64,000 nt of DNA, from positions 1 to 64,000 of the forward strand of contig JAFUCD010000007.1 in the NCBI GenBank assembly GCA_017459865.1, read 5' to 3'. The position numbers and the translations under genes were made by a program. The notes under the pieces were generated by a model. That model made no database searches. It was given only the letters and a program-made list of their open reading frames with translations, and was not told where the DNA came from. The stretch is from Oscillospiraceae bacterium. Lineage in GTDB: Bacteria > Bacillota_A > Clostridia > Oscillospirales > Oscillospiraceae. Shown piece after piece: positions 1 to 8,002 of this stretch; position 1 is the stretch's first letter, and each line of letters begins with the position of its first letter.

Positions 1-185
1 TTACGAACTGAACCTGCTCCCGGCTCTTTGCTGCGTCTCTCGTCATCATCCCGCATCACCCCGCAGCTCTATTTTACCATATGGCAAAGCCCCATGCACA
101 CCTTTTTCTGTGTGCATGGGACTTTGTCTACAGTCTGAAGCCACCGAATCAAATCGGTGGCTTTGACTATGTGTGAGAAATTTGC
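1..185. other. Non-coding left edge with two hairpins
   Basis: I see no gene here. Two inverted repeats lie downstream of the minus-strand acyl-CoA synthetase-like gene. The first pairs 91-101 with 110-120 (11 bp, 8-nt loop). The second pairs 138-147 with 154-163 (10 bp, 6-nt loop) and can be extended at its base by AGTC/GACT. They probably end transcription of that gene, but neither is followed by a strong T-tract on the minus strand, so the terminator call is tentative. Confidence 0.4.
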
Positions 186-1928
186 TCAGATCGCCTCATC
201 CAGCTTTGCGTCGTAATCCTTCGCAAGCTTCAGATAATCGATCTTGCCCATGCCGGTGTGCGGCATCTCGTCAACGATCTCCAGCGTTTTCGGAATAACG
301 CTCTTTTCGATCTCGTTATTCATGAGCTCATACAGCTCGTTTTTGACCTCATCAGGCGAGCGGTCATTGGCCTTGAGCTGAACAGCGGCGTGGACCGCCT
401 TGCCCTGCGCGTGTTCGCGATCCTTCACACCGACGACCGCACAGCTGACAACGTCAGGGTGCTTGCCGAGCACGTCCTCGATGAAGGTGGGGAAGACCTT
501 GTGACCGTTGAACATGATGATCATGCGCTTGATGCGGCCCTTGATGAAGATGAAGCCGTCCTCATCGATGGTGCCCAGATCGCCGCTGTGCACCCAGACT
601 TGTCCGTCGGGATGCTTGACCATGATCTTCTCGCTCTCTTCGGGATTGTTCAGATAGCCGAGCATGACGGCAGGACCGGTGATGCAGATTTCGCCCTCTT
701 CGTTGTAGCCCAGCTCTTCTGTGGTGTCGGGCTTGAAGATGCCCATCGTGTTCATCAGAAGGGGATAGCCCACGCTGAGTGAGCGGAAATTGCCGTTGCA
801 GCTGCAGCAGGCGGCGGAGGAGACCTCGCTCATGCCATAGCCCTGGCTCAGCGGGAATTTGGCGCCGCGCTCCTTGAGGAAGCCGTTGAGCTTGCTCTCA
901 AGACCGGCGTTCATCGTGTCGCCGCCCGAGCCCGCGGTGATAAAGAAATCGAGCATATAGCCGTTCGCCATTTCTTTGCTGTTCATCAGCTTCTCATAGT
1001 GCGCGGGCACCATGAGGGTGTGCTGCGGGCGATACTGCTTGATGTACTTGCCGACCTGATCAGAATCGAATTTGGGGATGATGATCATCTCAAGACCGAG
1101 ACTCAGCGGCATGTGGAGATTCGCAACGATGCCATAGCTGGCGAATGCGGGGATGATATTCAGGAAACGATGATGACGGTCGTATTCCACACCGCAGTAA
1201 CGGAAGTCCATCGCCACGGCATTGAAGCCGTCGTTGGAGAACATAACGCCCTTGGGCGCGCCTGTCGTACCGCCTGTGAGGGCGATCCCCGCAAGCTCAA
1301 ATTCGTTGTAACCCACGGTCCGGACCTCGTCTTCGTGTCCGCGGCCGCGATCCATGAACGTGTTCCACTCGAGCACGCGGTCGTTGTATTCGATGTCGAT
1401 CGACATTTTGCGCTTCGCGATCCACTTGACAAGACCGGGAGACATGCTGTTGGCAGCGTTGTAAGTGATGATGTAATCCGCGTCAAGCTCCTGAACCATT
1501 TCCTTGACGGGAGCCGTGACTGTCATGGTCACCACAATACGCGAATTGGCGTTTTTCATAAACTCCTGAATGTGAATGCAGGAGTCACGCGGATCCAAAA
1601 CCAACGGCGCTGCACCAAGCTTGTTGAGCGCGTAAAGCGAAACCACAAACTCCGGGATCGTGATCGTGCAGAAAGTGACGACGTCGCCTTTTTTTACACC
1701 GAGATCTGCAAACGCTGCAGCGGCCTGATCGATATCATCCAGCAGTTTGCCGTATGTGATCTTATTCTTAAAATAGCGGATCGCAATGTCCTCACGATGC
1801 GCGTCGTTGATCTTGAGAATATGCTCATAGATCGATTCTTTCGGCAGAACTGCCTGCTGGGCTTCTTCGGAGAAGAACTGCAGCCAGGGCTTCTGCTGAG
1901 AAGGCTTAAGCATGATTTCGGTTGGCAT
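186..1928 (-). CDS. AMP-dependent synthetase/ligase (acyl-CoA synthetase-like)
   Basis: A 580-residue member of the ANL adenylate-forming superfamily, which activates a carboxylic acid with ATP and usually transfers it to coenzyme A. The P-loop-like motif TGGTTGAPKG lies at residues 218-227, the A5 motif GYGMSE at 363-368, the SGDLG motif near 448-452, the hinge GRIKRMI near 464-470 and the C-terminal catalytic lysine in TGMGK at 558-562. Length is typical of fatty-acid or aromatic-acid CoA ligases; the substrate cannot be read from sequence. A G-rich ribosome-binding site precedes the ATG. The upstream same-strand TetR-type gene may control it. Confidence 0.85.
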   Translation of the reverse strand: MPTEIMLKPSQQKPWLQFFSEEAQQAVLPKESIYEHILKINDAHREDIAIRYFKNKITYGKLLDDIDQAAAAFADLGVKKGDVVTFCTITIPEFVVSLYALNKLGAAPLVLDPRDSCIHIQEFMKNANSRIVVTMTVTAPVKEMVQELDADYIITYNAANSMSPGLVKWIAKRKMSIDIEYNDRVLEWNTFMDRGRGHEDEVRTVGYNEFELAGIALTGGTTGAPKGVMFSNDGFNAVAMDFRYCGVEYDRHHRFLNIIPAFASYGIVANLHMPLSLGLEMIIIPKFDSDQVGKYIKQYRPQHTLMVPAHYEKLMNSKEMANGYMLDFFITAGSGGDTMNAGLESKLNGFLKERGAKFPLSQGYGMSEVSSAACCSCNGNFRSLSVGYPLLMNTMGIFKPDTTEELGYNEEGEICITGPAVMLGYLNNPEESEKIMVKHPDGQVWVHSGDLGTIDEDGFIFIKGRIKRMIIMFNGHKVFPTFIEDVLGKHPDVVSCAVVGVKDREHAQGKAVHAAVQLKANDRSPDEVKNELYELMNNEIEKSVIPKTLEIVDEMPHTGMGKIDYLKLAKDYDAKLDEAI

Positions 1929-1985
1929 GATGTTTGTTTCCCCCTAATGTGATTGCAATGTATCAACATAATCAACCATTGTTAT

Positions 1986-2013
1986 ATAATACACGATTTT
2001 TGGATAAAATCAA
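1986..2013 (-). promoter_or_regulatory. Probable SigA promoter of the acyl-CoA synthetase-like gene
   Basis: Read on the minus strand, TTGATT (2013-2008) is followed after 16 bases by TATTAT (1991-1986), in a 141-base AT-rich gap upstream of the gene. A separate promoter suggests the gene need not depend on read-through from the TetR gene. Confidence 0.45.
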
Positions 2014-2069
2014 GATTTAAAGTACAAAAAGTTGAATATAAGTAAATTAAATGTTTGGTTTTGAGCAAA

Positions 2070-2678
2070 TCACGCGATACTGTCGATCGAGCTGTCGATC
2101 TGAAAGACGCGCTGTCCATACGCAGCCATGTCCCCAAATATCCTTTCCGCGTGATCGGGATCCCAGCTCCGGCGGGAGTCCAGCAGCGCGTTGAGAACGC
2201 TGATCCCGCCGCTGATCACATAGCAGCTGTACAGACGGTGGCGATCCTCGTTGAAGTGGATCGGATCGTAAGCGCGGCGCAGGTCGGAAATGCTGCTGTA
2301 AATGCGCTCCTGCATGCGTGCGTTGAACGTGAGATCGCCGTTCGGGCTGTTCAGCAGACGGATCGTATCCGCGTATTCGGCATAGATCCTGACCACCGAT
2401 GCGACCGTCGGAAAATCAGAACCCTGATCCGGAGCGTAGCACAGGGAGGCAAGCTCGTCGCCCAGCTCATCGATGATCTCGTCTCCGACGGTGTTTACCA
2501 GATCGTTGATGTCCCGAAAATGCGCATAAAACGTTGTCCGGCAGACATTCGCTTGATCTATGATCTCCTGTACGGTGATATCCGATATCGGCTTTTGTGC
2601 GATCGCGGCTAACAGGGCATCCCGAATAGCAGCTCTAGTCCTGCGTGTGCTGCGATTCATGTTTTTGATCTTTCTCAT
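2070..2678 (-). CDS. TetR/AcrR family transcriptional regulator
   Basis: A 202-residue protein with an N-terminal TetR-type helix-turn-helix (about residues 12-60; ITVQEIIDQANVCRTTFYAHF is the characteristic segment) and a variable all-helical C-terminal ligand domain. GGGAG six bases upstream of the ATG supports this start. It lies between the acyl-CoA synthetase-like gene, on its own strand, and a divergent MATE exporter. TetR proteins usually repress adjacent or divergent genes and release them on binding a small ligand, so control of the exporter, the ligase or both is a reasonable inference. The ligand is unknown. Confidence 0.85.
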   Translation of the reverse strand: MRKIKNMNRSTRRTRAAIRDALLAAIAQKPISDITVQEIIDQANVCRTTFYAHFRDINDLVNTVGDEIIDELGDELASLCYAPDQGSDFPTVASVVRIYAEYADTIRLLNSPNGDLTFNARMQERIYSSISDLRRAYDPIHFNEDRHRLYSCYVISGGISVLNALLDSRRSWDPDHAERIFGDMAAYGQRVFQIDSSIDSIA

Positions 2679-2773
2679 GGCAAGCTCCCAAAATGTTTGT
2701 TTGCATCCATAATTGTTTGCTCTCTGACCAATTATTGCAGGATTTTGTATAAAAAAATCTAATACATTAAAAT

Positions 2774-2789
2774 ATTTGAAAATTCAAAT
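2774..2789. promoter_or_regulatory. Palindrome in the TetR/MATE divergent gap (candidate operator)
   Basis: A perfect 7-2-7 inverted repeat, ATTTGAA-AA-TTCAAAT, lies 20 bases upstream of the -35 box of the MATE promoter. Its position between a TetR gene and a divergent exporter fits an operator, but AT-rich palindromes can arise by chance. Confidence 0.35.
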
Positions 2790-2808
2790 TGTAGCTCGCT
2801 GCGCGGTC

Positions 2809-2837
2809 TTGACATTCGTATATGTTACATCTATAAT
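2809..2837 (+). promoter_or_regulatory. Consensus SigA promoter of the MATE gene
   Basis: TTGACA (2809-2814), a 17-base spacer and TATAAT (2832-2837) form a perfect vegetative promoter about 40 bases before the MATE start codon. Such a strong promoter next to a repressor gene suggests control by repression. Confidence 0.8.
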
Positions 2838-2875
2838 ATCTCATCGTTGATGAATGCAAAAAATGAGGTTTTTGA

Positions 2876-4243
2876 ATGGATAAGCCGGTTTTAAAAGAAA
2901 ATAAGATGGGCGTCATGCCCGAAAACCGTCTGCTGCTGTCGATGGCGATCCCGATGATGATCTCCATGCTGGTACAGGCGCTTTATAATGTCGTGGACAG
3001 CATTTTCGTCTCTCGAATCAGCGAGAACGCTCTGACCGCTGTTTCCATGGCTTTCCCGATGCAGAATATCATGATCGCGGTATCGGTCGGCTTCGGCGTC
3101 GGCATCAATGCGCTGCTGTCCCGCTCTTTGGGACAAAAGAACCCGGAGCGCGCCAATAAGGTCGCGGCGCAGGGACTGCTGCTTGAGGCGTTCAGCTGCC
3201 TGATCATGATGCTGATCGGTCTATTCGGCGCCGAGGCGTTTATGAGGACCCAGACCGATATCCCGGATATCGTGCAGTTCGGCACGACCTATCTGCGGAT
3301 CTGCATGATGCTGTCCTTTGGCGTCTTTACGCAGGTCACCTTTGAACGTTATCTGCAGGCGACGGGGCAGACGGTGTACTCCATGATCACGCAGCTGGTC
3401 GGCGCGATCATCAATATCATTTTTGATCCGATCCTGATCTTCGGCTTGCTAGGCTTTCCGAAGCTCGGCATCGCCGGTGCGGCCTACGCGACTGTATTTG
3501 GACAGATCATCGGCGCTGTCGTTGCGATCATCCTGAATCGACGGCACAATCCTGAGGTCAAGCTCAGACTGAAAAATCTTAAGCTTGACGGACGTCTGAT
3601 CGGAGAGATCTGCGGCATCAGCTTTCCGTCCATCGTCATGGCAAGCATCGGAAGTCTCACGACTTATGTTATGGATCTGATCCTCGTGCGCTTTTCCTCC
3701 ACAGCGGTTGCGGTCTACGGCGTGTATTTCAAGCTCCAGAGCTTTATCTTCATGCCGGTGTTCGGACTGAACAACGGCATGGTCCCGATCATCGCGTATA
3801 ACTACGGCGCGCAGAAGCCGGAGCGTATTCATAAAACGATGCATCTCGGCATGATCTATGCGTTTTCGATCATGATGATCGGGCTTGCGGTCTTTCAACT
3901 TTTCCCCGAAACGCTGCTTTCGTTCTTTGACGCGTCGCCCGCGATGGTCGAGATCGGCGTCCCGGCGCTTCGCAGACTCAGCATTTCCTTTGTCTTTGCC
4001 GGGATCTGCATCATCAGCGGGTCCGTCTGTCAGGCGCTGGGCTACAGCATTTATGGCATGTTCATCTCCTTTGCCAGACAGATCGTCGTGCTGATCCCCG
4101 CGGCGCTGCTTCTGGCCTCGACCGGCGTGCTGGCCAACGTCTGGTTCTCGTTCCCGATCGCGGAGATCATGTCGATCATCATGTCGCTGTTGTTCCTGCG
4201 CATCGCGCTTCGGAAAACCGGAATGGACAAGAAAACTGCATAA
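2876..4243 (+). CDS. MATE family multidrug/cation antiporter
   Basis: A 455-residue polytopic membrane protein of the MATE (NorM/DinF) family, with about twelve predicted transmembrane helices in two related halves. The N-terminal segment MAIPMMISMLVQALYNVVDS is typical of the family. These transporters export organic cations or drugs in exchange for Na+ or H+. It is divergent from the TetR gene and has its own consensus promoter and a downstream terminator, so it is monocistronic. The substrate is not predictable. Length and family agreement are good. Confidence 0.9.
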   Translation: MDKPVLKENKMGVMPENRLLLSMAIPMMISMLVQALYNVVDSIFVSRISENALTAVSMAFPMQNIMIAVSVGFGVGINALLSRSLGQKNPERANKVAAQGLLLEAFSCLIMMLIGLFGAEAFMRTQTDIPDIVQFGTTYLRICMMLSFGVFTQVTFERYLQATGQTVYSMITQLVGAIINIIFDPILIFGLLGFPKLGIAGAAYATVFGQIIGAVVAIILNRRHNPEVKLRLKNLKLDGRLIGEICGISFPSIVMASIGSLTTYVMDLILVRFSSTAVAVYGVYFKLQSFIFMPVFGLNNGMVPIIAYNYGAQKPERIHKTMHLGMIYAFSIMMIGLAVFQLFPETLLSFFDASPAMVEIGVPALRRLSISFVFAGICIISGSVCQALGYSIYGMFISFARQIVVLIPAALLLASTGVLANVWFSFPIAEIMSIIMSLLFLRIALRKTGMDKKTA

Positions 4244-4252
4244 TCGCTCATC

Positions 4253-4294
4253 AGCACCGCACACAGCTCGTTCCATGTGTGCGGTGCTGCTTTT
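4253..4294 (+). terminator. Rho-independent terminator after the MATE gene
   Basis: A 13-bp perfect stem (4253-4265 with 4276-4288) is followed by GCTTTT. It separates the MATE gene from the cotJ operon. Confidence 0.8.
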
Positions 4295-4314
4295 CACAGC
4301 GTGGTTCATCAAAT

Positions 4315-4322
4315 CATAGGAT
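4315..4322 (+). promoter_or_regulatory. Weak SigE-like -10 upstream of cotJ
   Basis: CATAGGAT lies about 34 bases before the cotJAB start and resembles the mother-cell SigE -10 (CATANANT), with one mismatch. The -35 region (TCACAGC, 14 bases upstream) matches poorly. The call leans on the known SigE control of cotJ in Bacillus. Confidence 0.3.
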
Positions 4323-4355
4323 GCAGCGGGGCCCCCAATATGAAGGAGGGATTTG

Positions 4356-4784
4356 ATGAAACAATGTGACACAAAGCAAGGTCCGCTTGCATCCTGCGCG
4401 CCCTTGGCGATGTCCTATACGCCGCCGCAGCAGAGCAGCGAGCCTGCTTACGAGAGCAAAAAGGCGCTCGCGCGCGGAACGCTGTTTCCGGGACTGGATC
4501 TGCCGTTCATGAACGTCGTGAACAAGCCGGACGGAATGAGCACGCCGCTGTGTGAGCTGATGGCGCTGGATTTTGTCGTACAGGAGCTGAAGCTCTATCT
4601 GGATACGCATCCGGATGATGCGGAGGCTTTTGAGTCGCTGAAAACCTGCATCCGCCTGAGCATGGAGGGGCAGGCGCGCTATGTGGAGCAGTACGGACCG
4701 ATCAGCTTCGACGACGTACGGTTTGACGACACCTATACATGGGTGGACGCTCCCTGGCCGTGGCAGCTCGGAAAGGAGGGCTGA
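4356..4784 (+). CDS. CotJA-CotJB fusion spore coat protein
   Basis: A 142-residue protein that appears to join two coat proteins normally encoded separately. Residues about 18-55 resemble CotJA (a YTPPQQ segment, then ALARGTLFPGLDLPF). Residues about 65-142 resemble CotJB (LMALDFVVQELKLYLDTHP and a C-terminal YTWVDAPWPWQ). The ATG at 4356 follows GAAGGAGGG with 5-base spacing; a TTG three bases upstream is less likely. The gene ends three bases before cotJC, whose ribosome-binding site it contains. In Bacillus the cotJ operon is expressed in the mother cell and its products go to the spore coat. The linker around residues 50-65 is short, and no frameshift is visible. Confidence 0.8.
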   Translation: MKQCDTKQGPLASCAPLAMSYTPPQQSSEPAYESKKALARGTLFPGLDLPFMNVVNKPDGMSTPLCELMALDFVVQELKLYLDTHPDDAEAFESLKTCIRLSMEGQARYVEQYGPISFDDVRFDDTYTWVDAPWPWQLGKEG

Positions 4785-4787
4785 TCG

Positions 4788-5384
4788 GTGTTTGTATATG
4801 AAAAGAAGCTCCAGTATCCGATCCGCATCAAGAATCCGAATCCGGCGCTGGCAAAAGTGATCATTTCGCAATTCGGCGGCCCAGACGGCGAGCTCGCGGC
4901 TTCCATGCGGTATCTGAGCCAGCGGTATGCCATGCCGTATGCGGATGTGCGCGGTCTCTTAACAGACATCGGCACAGAGGAACTCAGCCATTTGGAAATG
5001 GTCGGAACGATCATTTATCAGCTTACGCGGAATCTGAAGATCGAGCAGATCAAGAAGGTGGGCTTTGACACTTATTTTGTCGATCACACGACCGGTGTGT
5101 ATCCGCAGTTCGCTTCGGGGACGCCATGGACCGCTGCGACGATCGCGGTGAAGGGTGATCCCATCACAGATCTGACCGAGGACATGGGCGCAGAGCAAAA
5201 GGCGCGGACGACGTACGACAACATCCTCCGACTTTCGGACGATCCGGACGTGAATGACGTCATTCGATTCCTGCGCGAGCGTGAGATCGTCCATTACCAG
5301 CGGTTTGGCGAGGCGCTTGGCAACGTGACCGAGAAGCTGAACAGCAAGAATTTCTACGCGACAAACCCGGCGTTCGATCGCTGA
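4788..5384 (+). CDS. cotJC: Spore coat protein CotJC (manganese-catalase-like)
   Basis: A 198-residue ferritin-like four-helix protein of the CotJC/manganese catalase family. Acidic and histidine residues typical of the di-metal site are visible (E35, EELSHLE at 64-70, and a second EREIVHYQRF helix near 165-174). It starts with GTG, with AAAGGAGG about nine bases upstream inside the end of cotJAB, so the two are translationally close. CotJC is a coat-associated protein; catalase activity is possible but inferred from the family. A bidirectional terminator follows. Confidence 0.92.
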   Translation: MFVYEKKLQYPIRIKNPNPALAKVIISQFGGPDGELAASMRYLSQRYAMPYADVRGLLTDIGTEELSHLEMVGTIIYQLTRNLKIEQIKKVGFDTYFVDHTTGVYPQFASGTPWTAATIAVKGDPITDLTEDMGAEQKARTTYDNILRLSDDPDVNDVIRFLREREIVHYQRFGEALGNVTEKLNSKNFYATNPAFDR

Positions 5385-5403
5385 CCGAATGCGGCAGAAA
5401 TGA

Positions 5404-5442
5404 AAAACAGGCTGCAACCTGAAAACGGTTACAGCCTGTTTT
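5404..5442. terminator. Bidirectional terminator between cotJC and asnA
   Basis: AAAACAGGCTG (5404-5414) pairs with CAGCCTGTTTT (5432-5442), extended inward by AACC/GGTT. A-tract and T-tract flank the stem, so it can end both convergent transcripts. Confidence 0.85.
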
Positions 5443-5455
5443 GTACAGTTACGGT

Positions 5456-6469
5456 TCAGAGCAGCAAAACGCCGGCGTCCTTGCAGGCGGAGAGCGTCTC
5501 GGCATCCCAGACGGAAGCCTGGACCTCGCCGATGTGCGCCTTACCGAGCAGCAGCATTGACAGCCGGGACTGACCGATGCCGCCGCCGATGGTGAGCGGC
5601 AGATCGCCGTTGAGCAGCATCTTGTGATAGGTGCGCTCTCTGCGATCATCACAGCCCGCAAGCGTCAGCTGACGGTCAAGAGAAACGGGATCGACGCGGA
5701 TGCCCATGGAAGACAGCTCAAACGCGCATCCGAGCAGCTTGTTCCAATAGAGCAGGTCGCCGTTCAGCGCCCAGTCGTCATAGTCCGGAGAGCGACCGTC
5801 ATGTCTCTCGCCGGATCTCAGCTTCCCGCCGATGCCGATGATAAAGGCGGCTTTGTGCTCCTTCAGGAACGCGTTCTCGCGCTCCTTGGGGGTCAGCTCC
5901 GGCCATAGATCTTCCAGCTCTTGCGTCGTCACGAAGGTGATCCTCCGCTCCAGCTGCGGCAGGACCTGCAGCTGCGGATAGATCGCGCGCATCGTGCGCT
6001 CCGTCTCGCTGACGGCGGCGGCGATATCCATGACGGTGGTTTTCAGATAGTCCAGATTGCGATCCTTTGCCTCGATGACCTTTTCCCAGTCCCACTGATC
6101 GACGTATACGGAATGCAGATTGTCCAGTACGTCCTCGTCACGGCGGATGGCGTTCATATCGGTATAAAGTCCCTTGCCGGGATAAAAGCCATAGAGGTGC
6201 AGCGCCATGCGCTTCCATTTCGCAAGCGACTGCACGACCTGCGCATCGCGCCCGATGTTCGGGATATCGAACGAAACAGGGCGCTCATATCCGTTCAGGT
6301 TGTCGTTCAGACCTGTGGATTCCTCCACAAAGAGCGGCGCCGAGACACGAAACAGATTCAGATTTGCCGCAAGCTGGTCCTCAAAAAGGCGCTTGAGCAA
6401 GCCGATCGCTTTCTGCGTATCATAGACGCTCAGCAAGCTGCGATATCCGTCCGGGATGTAGGTGTTCAT
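5456..6469 (-). CDS. asnA: Aspartate-ammonia ligase (asparagine synthetase A)
   Basis: A 337-residue AsnA-type enzyme, related to class II aminoacyl-tRNA synthetases, that makes asparagine from aspartate, ammonia and ATP. Family segments include the N-terminal substrate region (LFVEESTGLNDNLNG near residues 46-60), VDQWDWEKVI near 117-126 and the C-terminal motif GGGIGQSRLSMLLLGKAHIG near 294-313. Length matches E. coli AsnA (about 330). Its ATG overlaps the stop of the upstream DUF4364 gene by four bases, so the two form an operon with coupled translation. Confidence 0.95.
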   Translation of the reverse strand: MNTYIPDGYRSLLSVYDTQKAIGLLKRLFEDQLAANLNLFRVSAPLFVEESTGLNDNLNGYERPVSFDIPNIGRDAQVVQSLAKWKRMALHLYGFYPGKGLYTDMNAIRRDEDVLDNLHSVYVDQWDWEKVIEAKDRNLDYLKTTVMDIAAAVSETERTMRAIYPQLQVLPQLERRITFVTTQELEDLWPELTPKERENAFLKEHKAAFIIGIGGKLRSGERHDGRSPDYDDWALNGDLLYWNKLLGCAFELSSMGIRVDPVSLDRQLTLAGCDDRRERTYHKMLLNGDLPLTIGGGIGQSRLSMLLLGKAHIGEVQASVWDAETLSACKDAGVLLL

Positions 6470-6996
6470 TTGGATTCCCCGCTTTCTGTTAAAAGCCGAA
6501 CGATCTCATGATAAAATCCCTCGGCGTTCTGTCTGAAATTGTGCTCCATTTGTTCTGCCTGCGTTTCGTTGGCTGTTAGAATGTTGATGGAAAGAATGTC
6601 TCCGACGCCGTCTGAAACAGATAGGCGTACCTCGCAGCCGGATTCAGCCGAAACGTGCTCGGCCTTGATCATGGAGAAACGGGCAAGCTTCTCCGCGATG
6701 GGCGCCGTGGTACGCGTTGCCTTGCGGCGAACGGTATAGGGCAGACTGCTGCCGACCTGCTCGACATTGCGGGCGCCTTTCTCCGTGATGCGATACTGTC
6801 CGGCTTCCTTTTCGATCTGCGCCGTCTCCACCAGCCCGGCGAGGCAGTCGGCGTAATCAAAATAACCGATCCCGGCGTCACAGAAAACCTCGTCGAACAG
6901 CAGCTGCGCGTCGACGGGCGCGGGCAGCTGATTGAGCACGAACAGGATCAGGATCTTGATGTCCAGTTTGTCATGCAGCGTTCCCAATTGCTCCAT
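6466..6996 (-). CDS. DUF4364 family protein (winged-helix, probable regulator)
   Basis: A 176-residue protein matching the clostridial DUF4364 family. The N-terminal half (LDIKILILFVLNQL, then the FDYADCLAGLVETAQIEKE segment and YRITEKG) has the pattern of a PadR-like winged helix. The C-terminal half, about residues 95-176, is a mixed alpha/beta domain of unknown role. Regulation is inferred from this fold. It is the first gene of a two-gene unit with asnA, transcribed from a good SigA promoter. Whether it controls asparagine synthesis or merely shares the transcript is not known. Confidence 0.75.
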   Translation of the reverse strand: MEQLGTLHDKLDIKILILFVLNQLPAPVDAQLLFDEVFCDAGIGYFDYADCLAGLVETAQIEKEAGQYRITEKGARNVEQVGSSLPYTVRRKATRTTAPIAEKLARFSMIKAEHVSAESGCEVRLSVSDGVGDILSINILTANETQAEQMEHNFRQNAEGFYHEIVRLLTESGESK

Positions 6997-7042
6997 AATG
7001 GATACCTCAATAAACGAAAATGTGGTTTATCAACATTAATAT

Positions 7043-7071
7043 ATTATACTTCGTTCCGCTAACTCTGTAAA
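7043..7071 (-). promoter_or_regulatory. SigA promoter of the DUF4364-asnA operon
   Basis: On the minus strand, TTTACA (7071-7066), a 17-base spacer and TATAAT (7048-7043) lie about 45 bases before the DUF4364 start codon. Confidence 0.75.
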
Positions 7072-7119
7072 GAGATTTTCGGCGATTTTTGATTTGTGAT
7101 CACATTCGGCACCATCCGG

Positions 7120-7127
7120 CATAGACT
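7120..7127 (+). promoter_or_regulatory. Sporulation-type -10 element (CATAGACT)
   Basis: CATAGACT fits the mother-cell sigma -10 pattern CATANANT. The ten bases CATAGACTGT are identical to those upstream of cwlD at 62335-62344. The -35 region is a poor SigE match but contains CACA at 7101-7104, compatible with the loose SigK -35. Confidence 0.4.
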
Positions 7128-7130
7128 GTA

Positions 7131-7146
7131 TTGAAGCGTGCTTCAA
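7131..7146. repeat. 16-base palindrome upstream of the 261-aa gene
   Basis: TTGAAGC-GT-GCTTCAA is a perfect 7-2-7 inverted repeat just after the CATAGACT element and about 22 bases before the start codon. It could be an operator at the transcription start or a 5' leader hairpin; no binding protein can be named. Confidence 0.4.
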
Positions 7147-7168
7147 TTCATGATCAGGAGGTAATAGT

Positions 7169-7954
7169 ATGGCAGACAGAGTCGTACCCGGACCGGTCGA
7201 GAGCACTACGGCGGTGCGTGAAGCGGTTTGCATTCATACGAGAAAGATCTATCAGACGTGTCGGGATAAGGATTGCATCGAGGATCTTCGTGTGTTTCCG
7301 ACCCGCTCGTCGCAGGAGGTCCTGGAGTCGGCGTTCAGCGTACGCCCCAGAGCCGCAGAGCTGCTGCTGGCGCAGCCGGTCGTGAACGAGGTGTCGTTCA
7401 ACCGCGGCTATTATACGGTGGATGTGTCCTATTACTATCGTGTGACGGGTGAAGCGCTCACGTCCGGAGAGCAGGTCACGGGGCTTGCCATTTTTGATAA
7501 GCGCGTCCTGCTGTTCGGCAGCGAGGCGAGCGCAAAGGTGTTTGCCTCCGTTGACGATCCGACGATCGTCAACAATGCGGGCCTGCCCATCGCCGTTGTG
7601 GAGTCCGTCGACCCGATCGCGCTGCGCATGAATCTGGTAGAGACCGAGACGCCGCCAGAGCTCGAGCAGCGCGTGATCCCGGATTCCGTACAGGAGGCAT
7701 TTGATGAGCCGCTGGTGCTCACGGGCGAGGAACGGAGCCTCTATGTGACGCTGGGCCAGTTTTCCATGATCCGTCTGGAGCGCGACACGCAGCTTCTGAT
7801 CCCGGCCTATGACTACTGCGTACCGCAGGAGGCGTGCGAAGGCAGCGGGGAGGAGGATCCGTGCGCCATGTTCAGCCGCATCCAGTTCCCAATCGATGAG
7901 TTTTTCCCGCCCGACTCTGTGCCCGAGGCGGACAGCTATCGCAGCCTGAAATGA
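7169..7954 (+). CDS. Uncharacterised 261-aa protein, possibly sporulation-linked
   Basis: I do not recognise the family with confidence. The protein has no signal peptide or membrane segment. Four cysteines cluster in CIHTRKIYQTCRDKDCIEDL (residues 21-40) and two or three more near residues 215-232 (CVPQEAC, DPC). The middle (about 70-130) reads as beta-rich, with alternating hydrophobic residues, as in YYTVDVSYYYRVTGEAL and VTGLAIFDKRVLLFG. This loosely resembles clostridial spore and envelope beta-sandwich proteins, but that is only an impression. An AGGAGGT ribosome-binding site precedes the ATG. The CATAGACT element upstream suggests mother-cell expression. It is monocistronic and followed by a hairpin. 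Confidence 0.55.
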   Translation: MADRVVPGPVESTTAVREAVCIHTRKIYQTCRDKDCIEDLRVFPTRSSQEVLESAFSVRPRAAELLLAQPVVNEVSFNRGYYTVDVSYYYRVTGEALTSGEQVTGLAIFDKRVLLFGSEASAKVFASVDDPTIVNNAGLPIAVVESVDPIALRMNLVETETPPELEQRVIPDSVQEAFDEPLVLTGEERSLYVTLGQFSMIRLERDTQLLIPAYDYCVPQEACEGSGEEDPCAMFSRIQFPIDEFFPPDSVPEADSYRSLK

Positions 7955-7957
7955 TCA

Positions 7958-7991
7958 TAGCGCACCGCAGCATGATCTGCGCGGTGCGCTA
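7958..7991. terminator. Hairpin between convergent genes
   Basis: TAGCGCACCGC (7958-7968) pairs with GCGGTGCGCTA (7981-7991), an 11-bp perfect stem with a 12-base loop, followed by AATTT. It lies between the 261-aa gene and the convergent phosphodiesterase gene. The weak T-tract makes this a probable rather than certain terminator. Confidence 0.55.
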
Positions 7992-8002
7992 AATTTATGA
8001 TT

